A stretch of 64,000 bases of DNA from Acrocarpospora catenulata (GCF_018476525.1 NZ_JAHCST010000003.1:186001-250000), one strand, 5' to 3'. Shown: positions 8,288 to 17,413, counted from the first letter of the stretch. The notes: generated by a model from the sequence alone, not told the origin. Made by a program: numbers and translations.

Positions 8288-9334
8288 TCAGGCCGGCGGG
8301 GCAGGACGGGTACGGGCGTTCAGGGCCGCCAGCACGGCGGCGGCGTCGGCGACCATCGCGGGGAGGAACTCGGCGACGTCGACCAGGTCGTCGATCGCGC
8401 CGCTGACCTGCCCGGCGGGCAGGATCCCGCCGTCGACGTCGCCGTCCCGCTGGGCACGGATCAGCCGCTCGTCCTTCCAGGCGGTCAGCGCGGCCAGGTC
8501 AAGACCGCCGCCGGCCACGATCTCGGCGAGCTCGTCGACGCCCCGGCTGGGCAGCGCCCGGGACGGCCCGTAGATGGCAGGGAAGGTGATGTCCTCGCCC
8601 TCGCGGGCGGCGAGCACGCGCCGGGCGTAGGCGGGATGCCAGTCGGTGTTGTCGCGGCTGGCCACGAACCTGGTGCCCAGCGCGACCGCGTCGGCGCCCA
8701 GCGCGAGGGCGGCGGCCATCGTCGCGCCGTCCCGGACGCCGCCGGCCAGCACCACCGGGCAGTCCACGGCGGCCGCCACGCTCGGCCCGAGCACGAACGT
8801 GTGCACGGGCCGCGCGTGGGTGTGGCCACCCGCCTCGTACCCGGAGGCGACGATCACATCGGCTCCTTCGCGACGTGCCCGGATCGCCTGCCTGGTGCCG
8901 CCGACCTTGTGGGCGTGGAGCAGCCCGCTCTCGGCGATCAGCGGGCGCACCACGCCGGGCGGCCCCGCCGAGGTGGTGATCATCCGCAGCCGCCGGGCGA
9001 TCTCCGGGTCGCGGACCGCCTCGACCACCGCCCCCACATAGGCGGCGCTGAACGGGAGCACCTCGCCGTCGGCGGCGGTGCCGACCGGCACGTTGACCGC
9101 GAAGGGCCGGTCGGTCAGCGCACAGGTCTCCTCGATGTAGCCGCGCAGGATCGCGGCGCCCCTGGCCGGCTCCTCGCTCACCCCCGGGATGCTGACCGTC
9201 CCCAGCCCGCCCGCGTTCGACACCGCGGCGGCGAGCCGTACCGTCCGGTACGGCCCGAGCCCCTCCTGCACCACCGGATGGGTGATGCCCAGCAGGTCGG
9301 CGAACCGGCTGGCGATGGTGACCGGCGCGCTCAC
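8288..9334 (-). CDS. Nitronate monooxygenase / 2-nitropropane dioxygenase family flavoprotein
   Basis: A 348-residue FMN-dependent TIM-barrel protein. Visible signatures are the N-terminal LGITHPVVQEGLGP, the ASGYEAGGHTH substrate/FMN loop, and the C-terminal phosphate-binding AGGVRDGATMAAALALGADAV. Family members oxidise nitronates or reduce enoyl groups (FabK-like), so the true reaction here is unclear; an enoyl-CoA or quinone reductase role would suit a pathway that otherwise lacks an acyl-CoA dehydrogenase. Start is GTG at 9334, overlapping the ligase stop (GTGA). It ends exactly next to the tetR stop, with no space for a terminator between the convergent genes. Confidence 0.85.
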   Translation of the reverse strand: MSAPVTIASRFADLLGITHPVVQEGLGPYRTVRLAAAVSNAGGLGTVSIPGVSEEPARGAAILRGYIEETCALTDRPFAVNVPVGTAADGEVLPFSAAYVGAVVEAVRDPEIARRLRMITTSAGPPGVVRPLIAESGLLHAHKVGGTRQAIRARREGADVIVASGYEAGGHTHARPVHTFVLGPSVAAAVDCPVVLAGGVRDGATMAAALALGADAVALGTRFVASRDNTDWHPAYARRVLAAREGEDITFPAIYGPSRALPSRGVDELAEIVAGGGLDLAALTAWKDERLIRAQRDGDVDGGILPAGQVSGAIDDLVDVAEFLPAMVADAAAVLAALNARTRPAPPA

Positions 9335-10941
9335 GCCGCCCCCGTCCGGGCGCGCAGCGACCCGTAGGTGATGACGCCGTCGGCGTCCAGGACCAGGAGC
9401 CCGTCGACCTGGGTGCGCATCGCGCCCTGGTCCTTGCTCCGCTTGGCGGTCCGCGGCACCTCGTCGACCAGCACGTACAGCCGGGGCCGTTTCCACCGCT
9501 CCAGCTCCCGGATGCAGTGCTCGTCCAGCCGGTCCCGCGCCTGCTCCTCGGTGATGCCGTGCCGCATGGCCACGAACGCGGCGGGGACCTCGCCGAACCG
9601 CTCGTGCGCCACGCCGACGCAGGCGGCGTCCTGGACATCGGGGTGGTTGCGGAGCGCCTCGTCCACCTCCAGCAGGGACAGCTTCTCCCCGCCGGCGTTG
9701 ATGATGTCGTCGGTGCGGCCGCGGATGAAGTACCAGCCGTCGGGGTCGCGGTAGGCCCGGTCGCGGGTGTGCAGGTAGCCCTCGTCGTCGAACGCCTCTG
9801 CCGTGCGCTCCGGATCCGCGAGATATCCCGGGGTCACCACGTCGCCACGGATGCACACCTCGCCCTCGACGTCGTCGCCGAGCAGCCTCTCGCCGGTGAA
9901 CGGGTCCTTGAGCGCGACCTCGCAGAAGCTCCGGTTGGGCCGGCCGGAGGAACCCGCCGGTACCTGCGTCTCCTCGCCGTAGTAGAGCGACGGGCCGAGT
10001 ACGCAGACCGGCATCGCCTCGGTGAGTCCGTACATGTTGCCGACCTGCGCGCCTTTGGCCAGCAGCGCGTCGCGTACGTCGGCGGGGACCGGCTCGCCCG
10101 CCACGTAGGTCCGCAGCCCTCGCAGGTCGAGGCCGGGCCAGCGCGGGTGGCGCATGAGGTCCCTGGCCATGGTGGGGATGATCCAGTAGGCGAAGTTCGG
10201 CCGGTGCGTCTCGATGATCCGTACGACCCGCTCGACGTCCCAGCCGCCGCTCCACAGCACGGTGCCGCCCGCCATGGCCAGCCGGACCGTGTCGTGGATG
10301 CCGCCGCTGTGGTACATGCCGACCAGCGAGAGGTTGCGGGTGCGGCTGTCGATGCCGCCCAGGAAGATCGCACCCCAGGCCGAGGCGCTCAGCGTGCCGT
10401 GGGTGAACCGCACGCCCTTGGACGTGCCGGAGGTGCCGGAGGTGAAGTTCACCGCGGCCAGGTCGTCCGCCGAGCGGGGCGCGATGCGCAGTTCCTCGGG
10501 GGCCGCGGCGGCGAGTGCGAGCAGGTCGCGGAAGGGCGTCCCGTCCGGGGCGGTGCCCGCGACCAGGACGTGCTCGACGGTGGGGCAGGTGGCCAGCAGT
10601 CTGCCCAGCTCCAGGTGCTCGGGGGCGACGACGGCCACCTTCGCGCGGCAGCGATCGGTGTCGCCGAGCAGCCGCTCGGGGCGCAGCTTGTGGTTGAGGC
10701 CGCTGAAGGCCGCGCCCACGCCGACGGTGGCCCAGAAGACCGCCATGTGCACGTGGTCGTCGGGCATCGCCGTGACCACCATGTCGTCCTGGCCGACGCC
10801 GAGTTCGGCCAGGACGTTGCCGATGCGGTTGGACAGGGCGCGGAGCTCCCGATACGTCGTCGAGGCGCCGTCCGCGTCCACCACCGCGACGTTGTCGGGC
10901 GTCTCCCAGCAGGTCCGCTCCAGCCACCAACTCAGGTTCAT
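9331..10941 (-). CDS. AMP-forming acyl-CoA synthetase, copy 2
   Basis: A 536-residue ANL-family ligase. Motifs are FTSGTSGTSKGVRFTHG (P-loop), YGLTEAM, and RTDDIINAGGEKLS before the C-terminal domain. The final region reads VPRTAKRSKDQGAMR, a slightly altered form of the usual PRTxxGK catalytic-lysine motif. The open frame runs further upstream, but ATG at 10941 (MNLSWWLERTC) has a GGAG Shine-Dalgarno 7 nt away and matches the family's N-terminus. It is co-transcribed with the nitronate monooxygenase-like gene (4-bp overlap). A perfect operator copy lies 25 bp upstream of the start. Confidence 0.9.
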   Translation of the reverse strand: MNLSWWLERTCWETPDNVAVVDADGASTTYRELRALSNRIGNVLAELGVGQDDMVVTAMPDDHVHMAVFWATVGVGAAFSGLNHKLRPERLLGDTDRCRAKVAVVAPEHLELGRLLATCPTVEHVLVAGTAPDGTPFRDLLALAAAAPEELRIAPRSADDLAAVNFTSGTSGTSKGVRFTHGTLSASAWGAIFLGGIDSRTRNLSLVGMYHSGGIHDTVRLAMAGGTVLWSGGWDVERVVRIIETHRPNFAYWIIPTMARDLMRHPRWPGLDLRGLRTYVAGEPVPADVRDALLAKGAQVGNMYGLTEAMPVCVLGPSLYYGEETQVPAGSSGRPNRSFCEVALKDPFTGERLLGDDVEGEVCIRGDVVTPGYLADPERTAEAFDDEGYLHTRDRAYRDPDGWYFIRGRTDDIINAGGEKLSLLEVDEALRNHPDVQDAACVGVAHERFGEVPAAFVAMRHGITEEQARDRLDEHCIRELERWKRPRLYVLVDEVPRTAKRSKDQGAMRTQVDGLLVLDADGVITYGSLRARTGAA

Positions 10942-10965
10942 CGTTCGACTCCAACCGCGTCGGAT

Positions 10966-10985
10966 TAGTGATAGTCGAATCACTA
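10966..10985. promoter_or_regulatory. Candidate operator site 2 (perfect inverted repeat)
   Basis: TAGTGATAGTCGAATCACTA: perfect 7-bp arms around a 6-bp spacer. It lies 25 bp upstream of the leftward CoA ligase start, where a bound repressor would block the promoter. It is the best copy of the motif and defines the consensus TAGTGAT-N6-ATCACTA. Confidence 0.8.
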
Positions 10986-11162
10986 TGGTGGTGCATGATA
11001 AGTGAGGACTTTCCTCGGGTAAAGCCTCCCTTCGCGGTCGCCTCGGCGGGGCGGTCCGCGGCCCGGCGATGTCCGGTCGCACCACGATGAGCTGAGCTGA
11101 CGTTGTGAATCCGAGTCCAAGTTGGGGCTTTACAGCGCCCCCGCGTGCCGCCTACGGTCCCA

Positions 11163-11182
11163 TAGTGAATGACCAATCTCTA
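11163..11182. promoter_or_regulatory. Candidate operator site 3
   Basis: TAGTGAA-TGACCA-ATCTCTA, one mismatch in each 7-bp arm relative to the perfect copy at 10966-10985, with the same 6-bp spacer. It is 122 bp upstream of the ABC importer operon. Its placement makes the importer part of the same regulon as the two leftward operons. Confidence 0.7.
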
Positions 11183-11304
11183 GTTTCGCCCCCACCGGAG
11201 CGCGCCGTGGGGTGCGTGCCGTTCCGCAGTGCTGCGGACCGCGACGACGGACGCCGAGCACGGCGTGTCCGCGGACCCCGGCCGTCCGACCCGTAAGGAG
11301 CCAC

Positions 11305-12195
11305 ATGGGGGACTACCTGCGCGACGCCATCACATTGGGCGGCGTGTACGTACTGTTCAGCCTGGGCCTCACGCTCTCGTGGGGAGTACTGAACATCCTC
11401 AACCTCGCGCACGGCAACGTACTCGTCGCCGCGGCGTTGAGTGCATACCTGCTCACCACCCAGGTCGCTCTGCCGATGGCGCTGCTGCTGCCCGCGTGCA
11501 TGCTCGTGGGGGCGCTCCTCGGCCTCGGGCTGGAACTGCTGGTCTTCCGGCCGATCCGGGCCCGCGCCGCCGACGAGGAGAGCACCCAGTTGGCTGTGCT
11601 CATCGGCAGCGTCGCGGCGGGGGCGCTGCTGTACGCGATCGCCGAGCGCATCACCGACGGCCGGGTGCGCGCGGTCGATCCCGGCACGTTCACGGTCACC
11701 GACTACCTGGTGGCCGGGGTGCGGGTCAGCAACCTGCAGCTCCTGATCGTCGGGGTCTCCCTCGTGCTGAGCGTGCTGCTCGCGCTGCTGGTCAGCCGTA
11801 CCCGCCACGGTCGCGCCCTGCGCGCCATCGCGGTGGACAGGGTGACCTGCGGGCTGCTCGGCGTGCCCACCGCGCGGCTCGCGGCGGTCACCATGGCCAC
11901 CGCGGGGGCGCTGGCCGGAGCGGGTGGCCTGCTGCTGGCACTCCACCTCGGCTCGGTGGAGGCGAGCATGACCGAATCGCTGCTCCTCAAGGCCTTCGCT
12001 GTGATCATCATCGGCGGGGTGGGCAGCGTCGGGGGCGCGATCCTCGGGGCGTACCTGCTGGCCGGTGCCGAGGTGTTCTCCGTCGCTTACCTGGGCTCCG
12101 GCGTCCGTGACGCCGTGGTGTTCCTGGTGATCCTCGGGTTGCTGTTGCTCCGCCCGCAGGGTTTGTTCGCCCGTACCGCCTGGCAGCGGTCATGA
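11305..12195 (+). CDS. Branched-chain-type (HAAT) ABC transporter permease, LivH-like
   Basis: A 296-residue integral membrane permease beginning MGDYLRDAITLGGVYVLFSLG, the typical LivH N-terminus, with hydrophobic helices throughout and the GGVGSVGGAILGAYLL loop near the C-terminus that contacts the ATPase. ATG 11305 is chosen because of the AAGGAG at 11295-11300; earlier in-frame starts add hydrophilic residues unlike the family. It is the first gene of a rightward operon with livM, livG, livF and a binding lipoprotein. Beside CoA ligases, HAAT importers commonly bring in aromatic or alicyclic acids rather than leucine, and that is the likelier role here. Confidence 0.88.
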   Translation: MGDYLRDAITLGGVYVLFSLGLTLSWGVLNILNLAHGNVLVAAALSAYLLTTQVALPMALLLPACMLVGALLGLGLELLVFRPIRARAADEESTQLAVLIGSVAAGALLYAIAERITDGRVRAVDPGTFTVTDYLVAGVRVSNLQLLIVGVSLVLSVLLALLVSRTRHGRALRAIAVDRVTCGLLGVPTARLAAVTMATAGALAGAGGLLLALHLGSVEASMTESLLLKAFAVIIIGGVGSVGGAILGAYLLAGAEVFSVAYLGSGVRDAVVFLVILGLLLLRPQGLFARTAWQRS

Positions 12196-13100
12196 TGCTC
12201 GCCGCGGCCGACTGGTTCGGCGCGGGCGACAGCACGATCCGCACCGCGTTGGTCTACGTGCTGCTCGCGTACGGCATTCACCTGGCGCTGCGGACCGGGA
12301 CCTTCTCCCTCGCGGCTGTGGCGACCTACGGCACCGGCGCCTACACCGCCGGTGCGCTGGCGCTGGACGGGTGGTCGCCCGTCGCGGCGGTCGCGGCGGC
12401 GGTGGTCCAGGCCGCGGTCGCCGGGCTGGTCCTGGCCCTGGTGCTCGCCCGGCTGCGCAACCTGTACCTGGCGATGGCCACGCTGGCCGCGGTGCTGCTG
12501 GTCCACGTGCTGGCTCTGGAGTGGGAGTCGGTCACCGGGGGCGCGCTCGGGCTGCTGGGCATTCCGCGCGGCGTCACGGTTCCCCAGCTGTTGGTGATCG
12601 TCGCGCTCTGCACGCTCGCGGTGGCGCTCGGGGAACGCGGGCGTACCGGCCGGATGCTTGAGGCGCTGCGGCTGGACGACCAGCTCGCCGCGAGCGTCGG
12701 GATCGACGTGGTGCGGGCGCGGCGGGTGGCCTTCGTGCTGAGCGCCGCGCTCGGCGGGCTCGCCGGGTCGCTCTCGGCACTGCAGTTCAGCGTGCTGACC
12801 CCCGACGAGATCTCGTTCGCGCTGATCGTCGACGTCCTGACGATCGTGGTGATCGGCGGCACCGCCGCCTGGTACGGCCCGCTCATCGGCGCGGTGGCGC
12901 TGGCCTGGCTGCCCGAACTGCTCCGCTGGACCGGCGACCTGCGGCCGATCGTGCAGGCCGCGATCGTGGTCGTCCTGGTGGTCTGCGCCCCTGACGGCGC
13001 GGCCGGCCTGATCCGCGCCGTCGCCGCTCGGCTGCGCCGTCTCCGTCGCCGGGAGAACGGGCTGGACGTCGTACCCGCCGTGGAAGGAGCCGTCCGATGA
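12192..13100 (+). CDS. Branched-chain-type ABC transporter permease, LivM-like
   Basis: A 302-residue second permease with many membrane helices. The LivM-type EAA-like region includes MLEALRLDDQLAASVGIDVVRARRVAFVLSA split over the central cytoplasmic loop, and the end is a short basic tail (RLRRLRRREN). The ATG overlaps the livH stop by 4 bp. It would form the heterodimeric channel with the LivH-like protein. It is shorter than many LivM proteins but has all expected segments. Confidence 0.87.
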   Translation: MMLAAADWFGAGDSTIRTALVYVLLAYGIHLALRTGTFSLAAVATYGTGAYTAGALALDGWSPVAAVAAAVVQAAVAGLVLALVLARLRNLYLAMATLAAVLLVHVLALEWESVTGGALGLLGIPRGVTVPQLLVIVALCTLAVALGERGRTGRMLEALRLDDQLAASVGIDVVRARRVAFVLSAALGGLAGSLSALQFSVLTPDEISFALIVDVLTIVVIGGTAAWYGPLIGAVALAWLPELLRWTGDLRPIVQAAIVVVLVVCAPDGAAGLIRAVAARLRRLRRRENGLDVVPAVEGAVR

Positions 13101-13831
13101 CCGCCCTGATGGAGCTCCACGACGTGGCGGTCCACTTCGGTGGGGTCCGCGCGGTGGACGGCGTGAGCCTCACGATCGGCGAAGGCTCGGTGCACGGGAT
13201 CGTCGGCCCGAACGGCTCGGGCAAGACCACGCTGCTCAACGCGATGTCCGGCCTGCAGCCGCTCACCGCGGGCCGGATCGCCCTGCGCGGACAGGATGTC
13301 ACCGGGCTGGCCGGCCACCAGATGAGCCGGGCCGGAGTGGTGCGGACCTTCCAGTCCATCCGGCTGCTGCCGTCCCTGACCGTGTACGAGAACGTCCTGC
13401 TCGGCGCGGAGCACACCCGGGGCCGCCGTCACACCGCGGAGACCACCGCCGGCGCCCGGGCGGCCCTCGCCCGGCTGGAGATCACCCACCTCGCCCGGCG
13501 ACACCCGGACGAGCTGTCCTACGGGACCCGCCGCCGCGTGGAGATCGCCCGCGCCCTGGCCGGATCTCCGGCGCTGCTCCTGCTGGACGAACCGCTCGCC
13601 GGGATGAACCGGTCGGAGCGCACCGAGCTGATCGACACCCTCCGCCGTCTCGGCGGTGAGGGCGTCACCCAGGTCGTGATCGAGCACGACGTGCCCATGC
13701 TGCTGGACGTCTGCGACCACATGTTCGTCATGAGCTCGGGCCGGCTGCTGGCCGAGGGCCATCCCCCCGACGTGGTCGCCGATCCGCGGGTCCGCGAAGT
13801 CTACTTGGGACGCCACCATGACGCTGCTTGA
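13097..13831 (+). CDS. ABC transporter ATP-binding protein, LivG-like
   Basis: A 244-residue ATPase: Walker A GPNGSGKTT, Q-loop region RTFQSIRLLPSLTV, signature LSYGTRRRVEIARAL (the usual LSGGQ reads LSYGT, normal for LivG) and Walker B LLLLDEPLAGMN followed by the H-loop IEHDVPML. It powers the importer with the LivF-like partner. The start overlaps livM by 4 bp. Confidence 0.9.
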   Translation: MTALMELHDVAVHFGGVRAVDGVSLTIGEGSVHGIVGPNGSGKTTLLNAMSGLQPLTAGRIALRGQDVTGLAGHQMSRAGVVRTFQSIRLLPSLTVYENVLLGAEHTRGRRHTAETTAGARAALARLEITHLARRHPDELSYGTRRRVEIARALAGSPALLLLDEPLAGMNRSERTELIDTLRRLGGEGVTQVVIEHDVPMLLDVCDHMFVMSSGRLLAEGHPPDVVADPRVREVYLGRHHDAA

Positions 13832-14564
13832 GGTCAACGGGCTGGTCGTACGCTACGGCCGGCTCACCGCGGTGCACGGTCTCGACCTGACCGTGGCCGA
13901 GGGCGAGGTCGCGATCCTGCTCGGCGCCAACGGCGCGGGCAAGAGTTCCACACTCGGCGCGATCAGCGGCGTGGTGCCCGTCGCGGCCGGTGAGGTGCTC
14001 TTCGCGGGCAGGCGGCTCTCCGGACGGCCCCCGCACGTGATCGCCCGCAGCGGGCTGGTCCAGGTGGCGGAGGGACGGCGGATCATCGGACCGCTCACCG
14101 TCCGGGAGAACCTCGAACTGGGCGGTTACGCCGTGCGCTCGGCACGCCTGCGGGGCGAGCGCATCCGCATGGTGACCGACCTGTTCCCCGAACTCGGGCC
14201 GCTCGCCGACCGGCCGGGCGGCCTGCTGAGCGGCGGCGAGCAGCAGATGCTCGCGATCGGCCGGGCCCTGATGGCCGATCCGCGGCTGCTCATGCTGGAC
14301 GAGCCGTCGATGGGCCTGGCGCCGGTGGTCACCGACCGCGTGATCGACGCCGTCGCCGACATCGCCGCGCGGGGCACCGCCATCCTCATGGTCGAGCAGA
14401 ACGTCTCGGCCGCCTTCCGCGTCGCCACCACCGCCCACGTCATGGAGCGCGGCGAGATCACCCTGTCCGGTCCCGCCTCCGAGGTCGCCGGCAGTCCGCA
14501 CGTGCTCCGCGCCTTCCTCGGCACCGCCGACACCCCCCAGGTAATAGAGGAGACCACGCCATGA
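13818..14564 (+). CDS. ABC transporter ATP-binding protein, LivF-like
   Basis: A 248-residue ATPase with Walker A GANGAGKSS, signature LSGGEQQMLAIGRAL, Walker B LLMLDEPSMGLAP and the H-loop MVEQNVS, all as in LivF. ATG 13818 overlaps the previous gene by 14 bp, a tight translational coupling. It completes the ATPase pair of the importer. Confidence 0.92.
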   Translation: MTLLEVNGLVVRYGRLTAVHGLDLTVAEGEVAILLGANGAGKSSTLGAISGVVPVAAGEVLFAGRRLSGRPPHVIARSGLVQVAEGRRIIGPLTVRENLELGGYAVRSARLRGERIRMVTDLFPELGPLADRPGGLLSGGEQQMLAIGRALMADPRLLMLDEPSMGLAPVVTDRVIDAVADIAARGTAILMVEQNVSAAFRVATTAHVMERGEITLSGPASEVAGSPHVLRAFLGTADTPQVIEETTP

Positions 14565-15739
14565 CCGTTCGCTTCCGTCGATGGCCGTCGGCCGTCGCCG
14601 CGCTGCTCGCCGCCACCCTGCTCGCCGGATGCGGCGGCGGCGCCGACACCTCCGGTTCGGCCGGTACGGCGAGTCCGGCCCGGCCCGCCGAGTTCAGCAT
14701 CGACTTCGTGCTCGACCAGACCGGTGTCGTCCAGGTGTTCACCGGCGCCGTGAAGGAGGGCTGGGACCTGCGCATCGACCAGGCCAACCAGCAGGGCGAG
14801 CTGCCGGGGACGACCCTGCGCACCCGCATCCACGACACCCAGAGCGACCCCAAGGTCGGCGCCGGCCTGATGTCGGAGGTGGCCGCCTCCGACGCCCCTC
14901 TCGCGGTGTTCGGGACCAGCAGCTCCATCGCTCCCGCGGTAGCGCCGATCGCCCAGTCGGCGGGGCTGCCACTGGTCACCCTCTACTCCGGCGGCCCCGG
15001 CGTGGTCGACGCGGGCGACCACGTCTTCCGGGTGACCGCGCCGCAGTCCTCCTACCACCACCTGCAGAGCGCCTACTTCGCGAGCGAGGGGGTCAAGCGC
15101 GTCGCGATCGTCTACAACAACGACGTCGGCACCCTGAAGAACCTGGCCGAGGAGTTCTACCCGGAGGCGGCCGGAAAGGACGGCTACGAGATCGTGCACA
15201 GCGCCGGGGTGTCGGCGAAGGCGACCGACCTGTCCGCGGAGCTGACCGGGGTGCTCGCCGCCAAGCCGGACGCGGTGCTGATGCTGGTGCTCAGCCAGCA
15301 GAACACCTCCATCGTCACCCAGCTCCGCCGGGCCGCCTTCCCGGGCATCATCGCCGGTCAGCCCGGCATCGGCCGGCAGGCGCTGGAGGCGCTCGGGTCC
15401 GCCGCGGACGGCGTGGTCTATCCGATCGACTTCACCGCCGACATCGCGGCGCCGTCGGGCAAGGCGTTCGCCGAGGCGTACCGGGCCCGCTACAACAAGG
15501 ACCCCGACACCTTCGCGGCCTCCGGTTACGATGGCGCGACCATGGTGATCGAGGCGTTGAAGGTGACCACCGGGTTCGACCGGGAGTCGATGCTCGCGGC
15601 GCTGAACAAGGTGGCCGCCGCCGGTTTCGACGGCGCCGTGGGTCCGCTGCGCTTCGAGAACCGGGACGCCAGGGTGGCCGGGATGATGGTGCGCTGGACG
15701 GAGGGCCGCGAGGTCCCGCTGAACGGCACCGGAGGCTGA
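14561..15739 (+). CDS. ABC transporter substrate-binding lipoprotein (LivK-like, periplasmic-binding-protein type I)
   Basis: A 392-residue secreted lipoprotein. The signal peptide (residues 1-23) ends in the lipobox LLAGC, with Cys24 as the lipidated residue, followed by a Gly/Ser-rich linker. The mature part is a type I periplasmic-binding fold (EFSIDFVLDQTGVVQVF, then VFGTSSSIAPAVAPIAQSA). It captures the imported acid outside the membrane and hands it to the LivHM channel. The ATG overlaps livF by 4 bp. The ligand cannot be read from sequence; the link with three CoA ligases points to a carboxylic acid. Confidence 0.9.
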   Translation: MTVRFRRWPSAVAALLAATLLAGCGGGADTSGSAGTASPARPAEFSIDFVLDQTGVVQVFTGAVKEGWDLRIDQANQQGELPGTTLRTRIHDTQSDPKVGAGLMSEVAASDAPLAVFGTSSSIAPAVAPIAQSAGLPLVTLYSGGPGVVDAGDHVFRVTAPQSSYHHLQSAYFASEGVKRVAIVYNNDVGTLKNLAEEFYPEAAGKDGYEIVHSAGVSAKATDLSAELTGVLAAKPDAVLMLVLSQQNTSIVTQLRRAAFPGIIAGQPGIGRQALEALGSAADGVVYPIDFTADIAAPSGKAFAEAYRARYNKDPDTFAASGYDGATMVIEALKVTTGFDRESMLAALNKVAAAGFDGAVGPLRFENRDARVAGMMVRWTEGREVPLNGTGG

Positions 15740-15745
15740 TCGACC

Positions 15746-17413
15746 ATGGCCATCGATGTGGAGCGCCTGATCGACCGGCGCAACGACGACCGGTGGAACC
15801 GGATGGCCGTCGGGGACATCCTCGAACGCGTCGCCTGGGCCGAGCCGGACAAACCCGCGCTGATCGCCGCCCCCGAGGCGGTGGCCGACCCGCGGTACGC
15901 GCGGGTGGGGTACCGCCAGGGGGACCGCCTGGCCAACCAGGTCGCCAACGCCCTGCTCGCGCTGGGTCTGCGGCGCGGCGACCGGGTGGCGATGTTCTGC
16001 GAGAACTCGGTGGAGGCGTACCTGGTGAAGCTCGGCATCGCGAAGGCCGGCCTGGTCGCGGTGCCGATCAACACGATGATGGCCGGCGATCTGGTGGTGC
16101 ACATGCTCCGCCACGTGGCGGCGGAGGTCGCCGTGGTGGACGCCGACCACTGGGCGGAGCACGGCGCCGCGTACCAGGCCGCCACCGGGATCATGCCGGT
16201 GGCCGGGATCCGCGGCGGCGTCCCGCTGCCCCCGGGGGTGCCGGAGTTCCACGACCTGGTCCGCGACATGCCCGACACCGAGCCGGACGTCCGGATCCAC
16301 GGGGACGACATCTGGGAGATCCTGCCGACCTCGGGCACCACCGCGATGCCCAAGGCCGTGATGGTCTCGCACACCTACTCCTACTCCGCGGCCTTCGCGC
16401 ACGCGCTGTCCTATACCCGGGGACTGGCCGTGGAGTCGCAGGTGCGCATCTGCACCTACCTGCCGATGATCTTCCACATCGGGGACCACGCCTACCTGCT
16501 GGCCGCGTTCCTCTCCGGGGGCACGGCGGTGCTCGGGCGCAGGCCCACCGGCGCGGCGATCGCGGCGACCGTCACCCGGGAGCGGATCACCGCGCTGTGG
16601 GGCGGTTCGCCGCAGTTCCTCGCCGAGCTCGCCCGCGCGGTCCGGGACGAGCCCGGCCGTTTCGACCTGTCCAGCATTGAGGTGATCATCTACGGCTGGT
16701 CGGCGATGCCGCCTGAACTGACCGACGAGCTCACCGAGATGTGCGGCGGCCGGGTGCAGTTCGTCGGCATCTTCGGCCAGACCGAGGCCATCGCCTGCCA
16801 CCGGTTCTGGCCCAACTCCCGGCCGGAGCTGCACCGGCGGACCGCGCCGCAGACCAACTACGTGGGCGTCCCCGCGCCGCTGCTCGGGTCCACGGTGGTG
16901 GACGCCGACGGCCGGTCGCTGGCGGACTCGCCAGGGGTGCCGGGCGAGGCGGTGTACCGCTCCCCGGCGATGTTCTCCGGTTACTACCGGGACGAGGCCG
17001 CCACCCGGAACGCCTTCCGGCACGGCTGGTTCCACAGCGGTGACATGTGCAGTTACGGTGAGGACGGGCTGCGGATCATGGTCGACCGCTACAAGGACGT
17101 GGTGAAGTCCGGCGGAGAGAACGTCTCCAGCATCCGGGTGGAGTCGGTGCTCGGGCAGCATCCCGCGGTGTCCAGGGCCGCGGTGGTCGGCGTGCCGCAC
17201 GAACGGTGGGGCGAGGAGGTCGTCGGGGTGGTGGTGGCGGAGCCGGGCGCCTCGCTCGACGAGCCCGACGTGATCGCCTTCTGCCGCGCCAGGCTGGCCG
17301 GCTACGAGACGCCGAAACGCCTGGTGGTGCTGGACGACCTGCCGAGCACGGTGGGCGGAAAGGTGCTCAAGTACCGGCTACGCGAGATGCTGCGCGACAG
17401 GCCCCCGACATGA
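15746..17413 (+). CDS. AMP-forming acyl-CoA synthetase, copy 3
   Basis: A 555-residue ANL ligase: P-loop TSGTTAMPKAVMVSHTYS, YGWSAMPPELTDE, GIFGQTEAIAC, hinge KDVVKSGGENVSSIRVE and a C-terminal PSTVGGKVLKYRLRE with the catalytic lysine. A GGAGG precedes the ATG at 15746. It follows the importer's binding protein directly, so it probably traps the freshly imported acid as a CoA ester (vectorial uptake, an inference). It overlaps the enoyl-CoA hydratase by 4 bp. Confidence 0.9.
   Translation: MAIDVERLIDRRNDDRWNRMAVGDILERVAWAEPDKPALIAAPEAVADPRYARVGYRQGDRLANQVANALLALGLRRGDRVAMFCENSVEAYLVKLGIAKAGLVAVPINTMMAGDLVVHMLRHVAAEVAVVDADHWAEHGAAYQAATGIMPVAGIRGGVPLPPGVPEFHDLVRDMPDTEPDVRIHGDDIWEILPTSGTTAMPKAVMVSHTYSYSAAFAHALSYTRGLAVESQVRICTYLPMIFHIGDHAYLLAAFLSGGTAVLGRRPTGAAIAATVTRERITALWGGSPQFLAELARAVRDEPGRFDLSSIEVIIYGWSAMPPELTDELTEMCGGRVQFVGIFGQTEAIACHRFWPNSRPELHRRTAPQTNYVGVPAPLLGSTVVDADGRSLADSPGVPGEAVYRSPAMFSGYYRDEAATRNAFRHGWFHSGDMCSYGEDGLRIMVDRYKDVVKSGGENVSSIRVESVLGQHPAVSRAAVVGVPHERWGEEVVGVVVAEPGASLDEPDVIAFCRARLAGYETPKRLVVLDDLPSTVGGKVLKYRLREMLRDRPPT

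Larger units (their letters stand above)
10942..11304. other. Divergent control region between the two main catabolic operons
   Basis: This 363-bp stretch has no gene that I can support. It separates the leftward ligase operon from the rightward importer operon and holds two copies of the island operator (10966-10985 and 11163-11182), each nearer to one operon. An AAGGAG Shine-Dalgarno at 11295-11300 serves the importer's first gene. Open frames crossing it are extensions of real genes in the same frame. Confidence 0.7.

Noticed and set aside
14126-17200. A 1024-codon open frame on the minus strand across the binding protein and ligase genes
   Set aside because: It is the antisense shadow of high-GC genes: rich in His/Arg/Gly/Val, no family pattern, no ribosome site, and it covers clearly coding genes on the plus strand.
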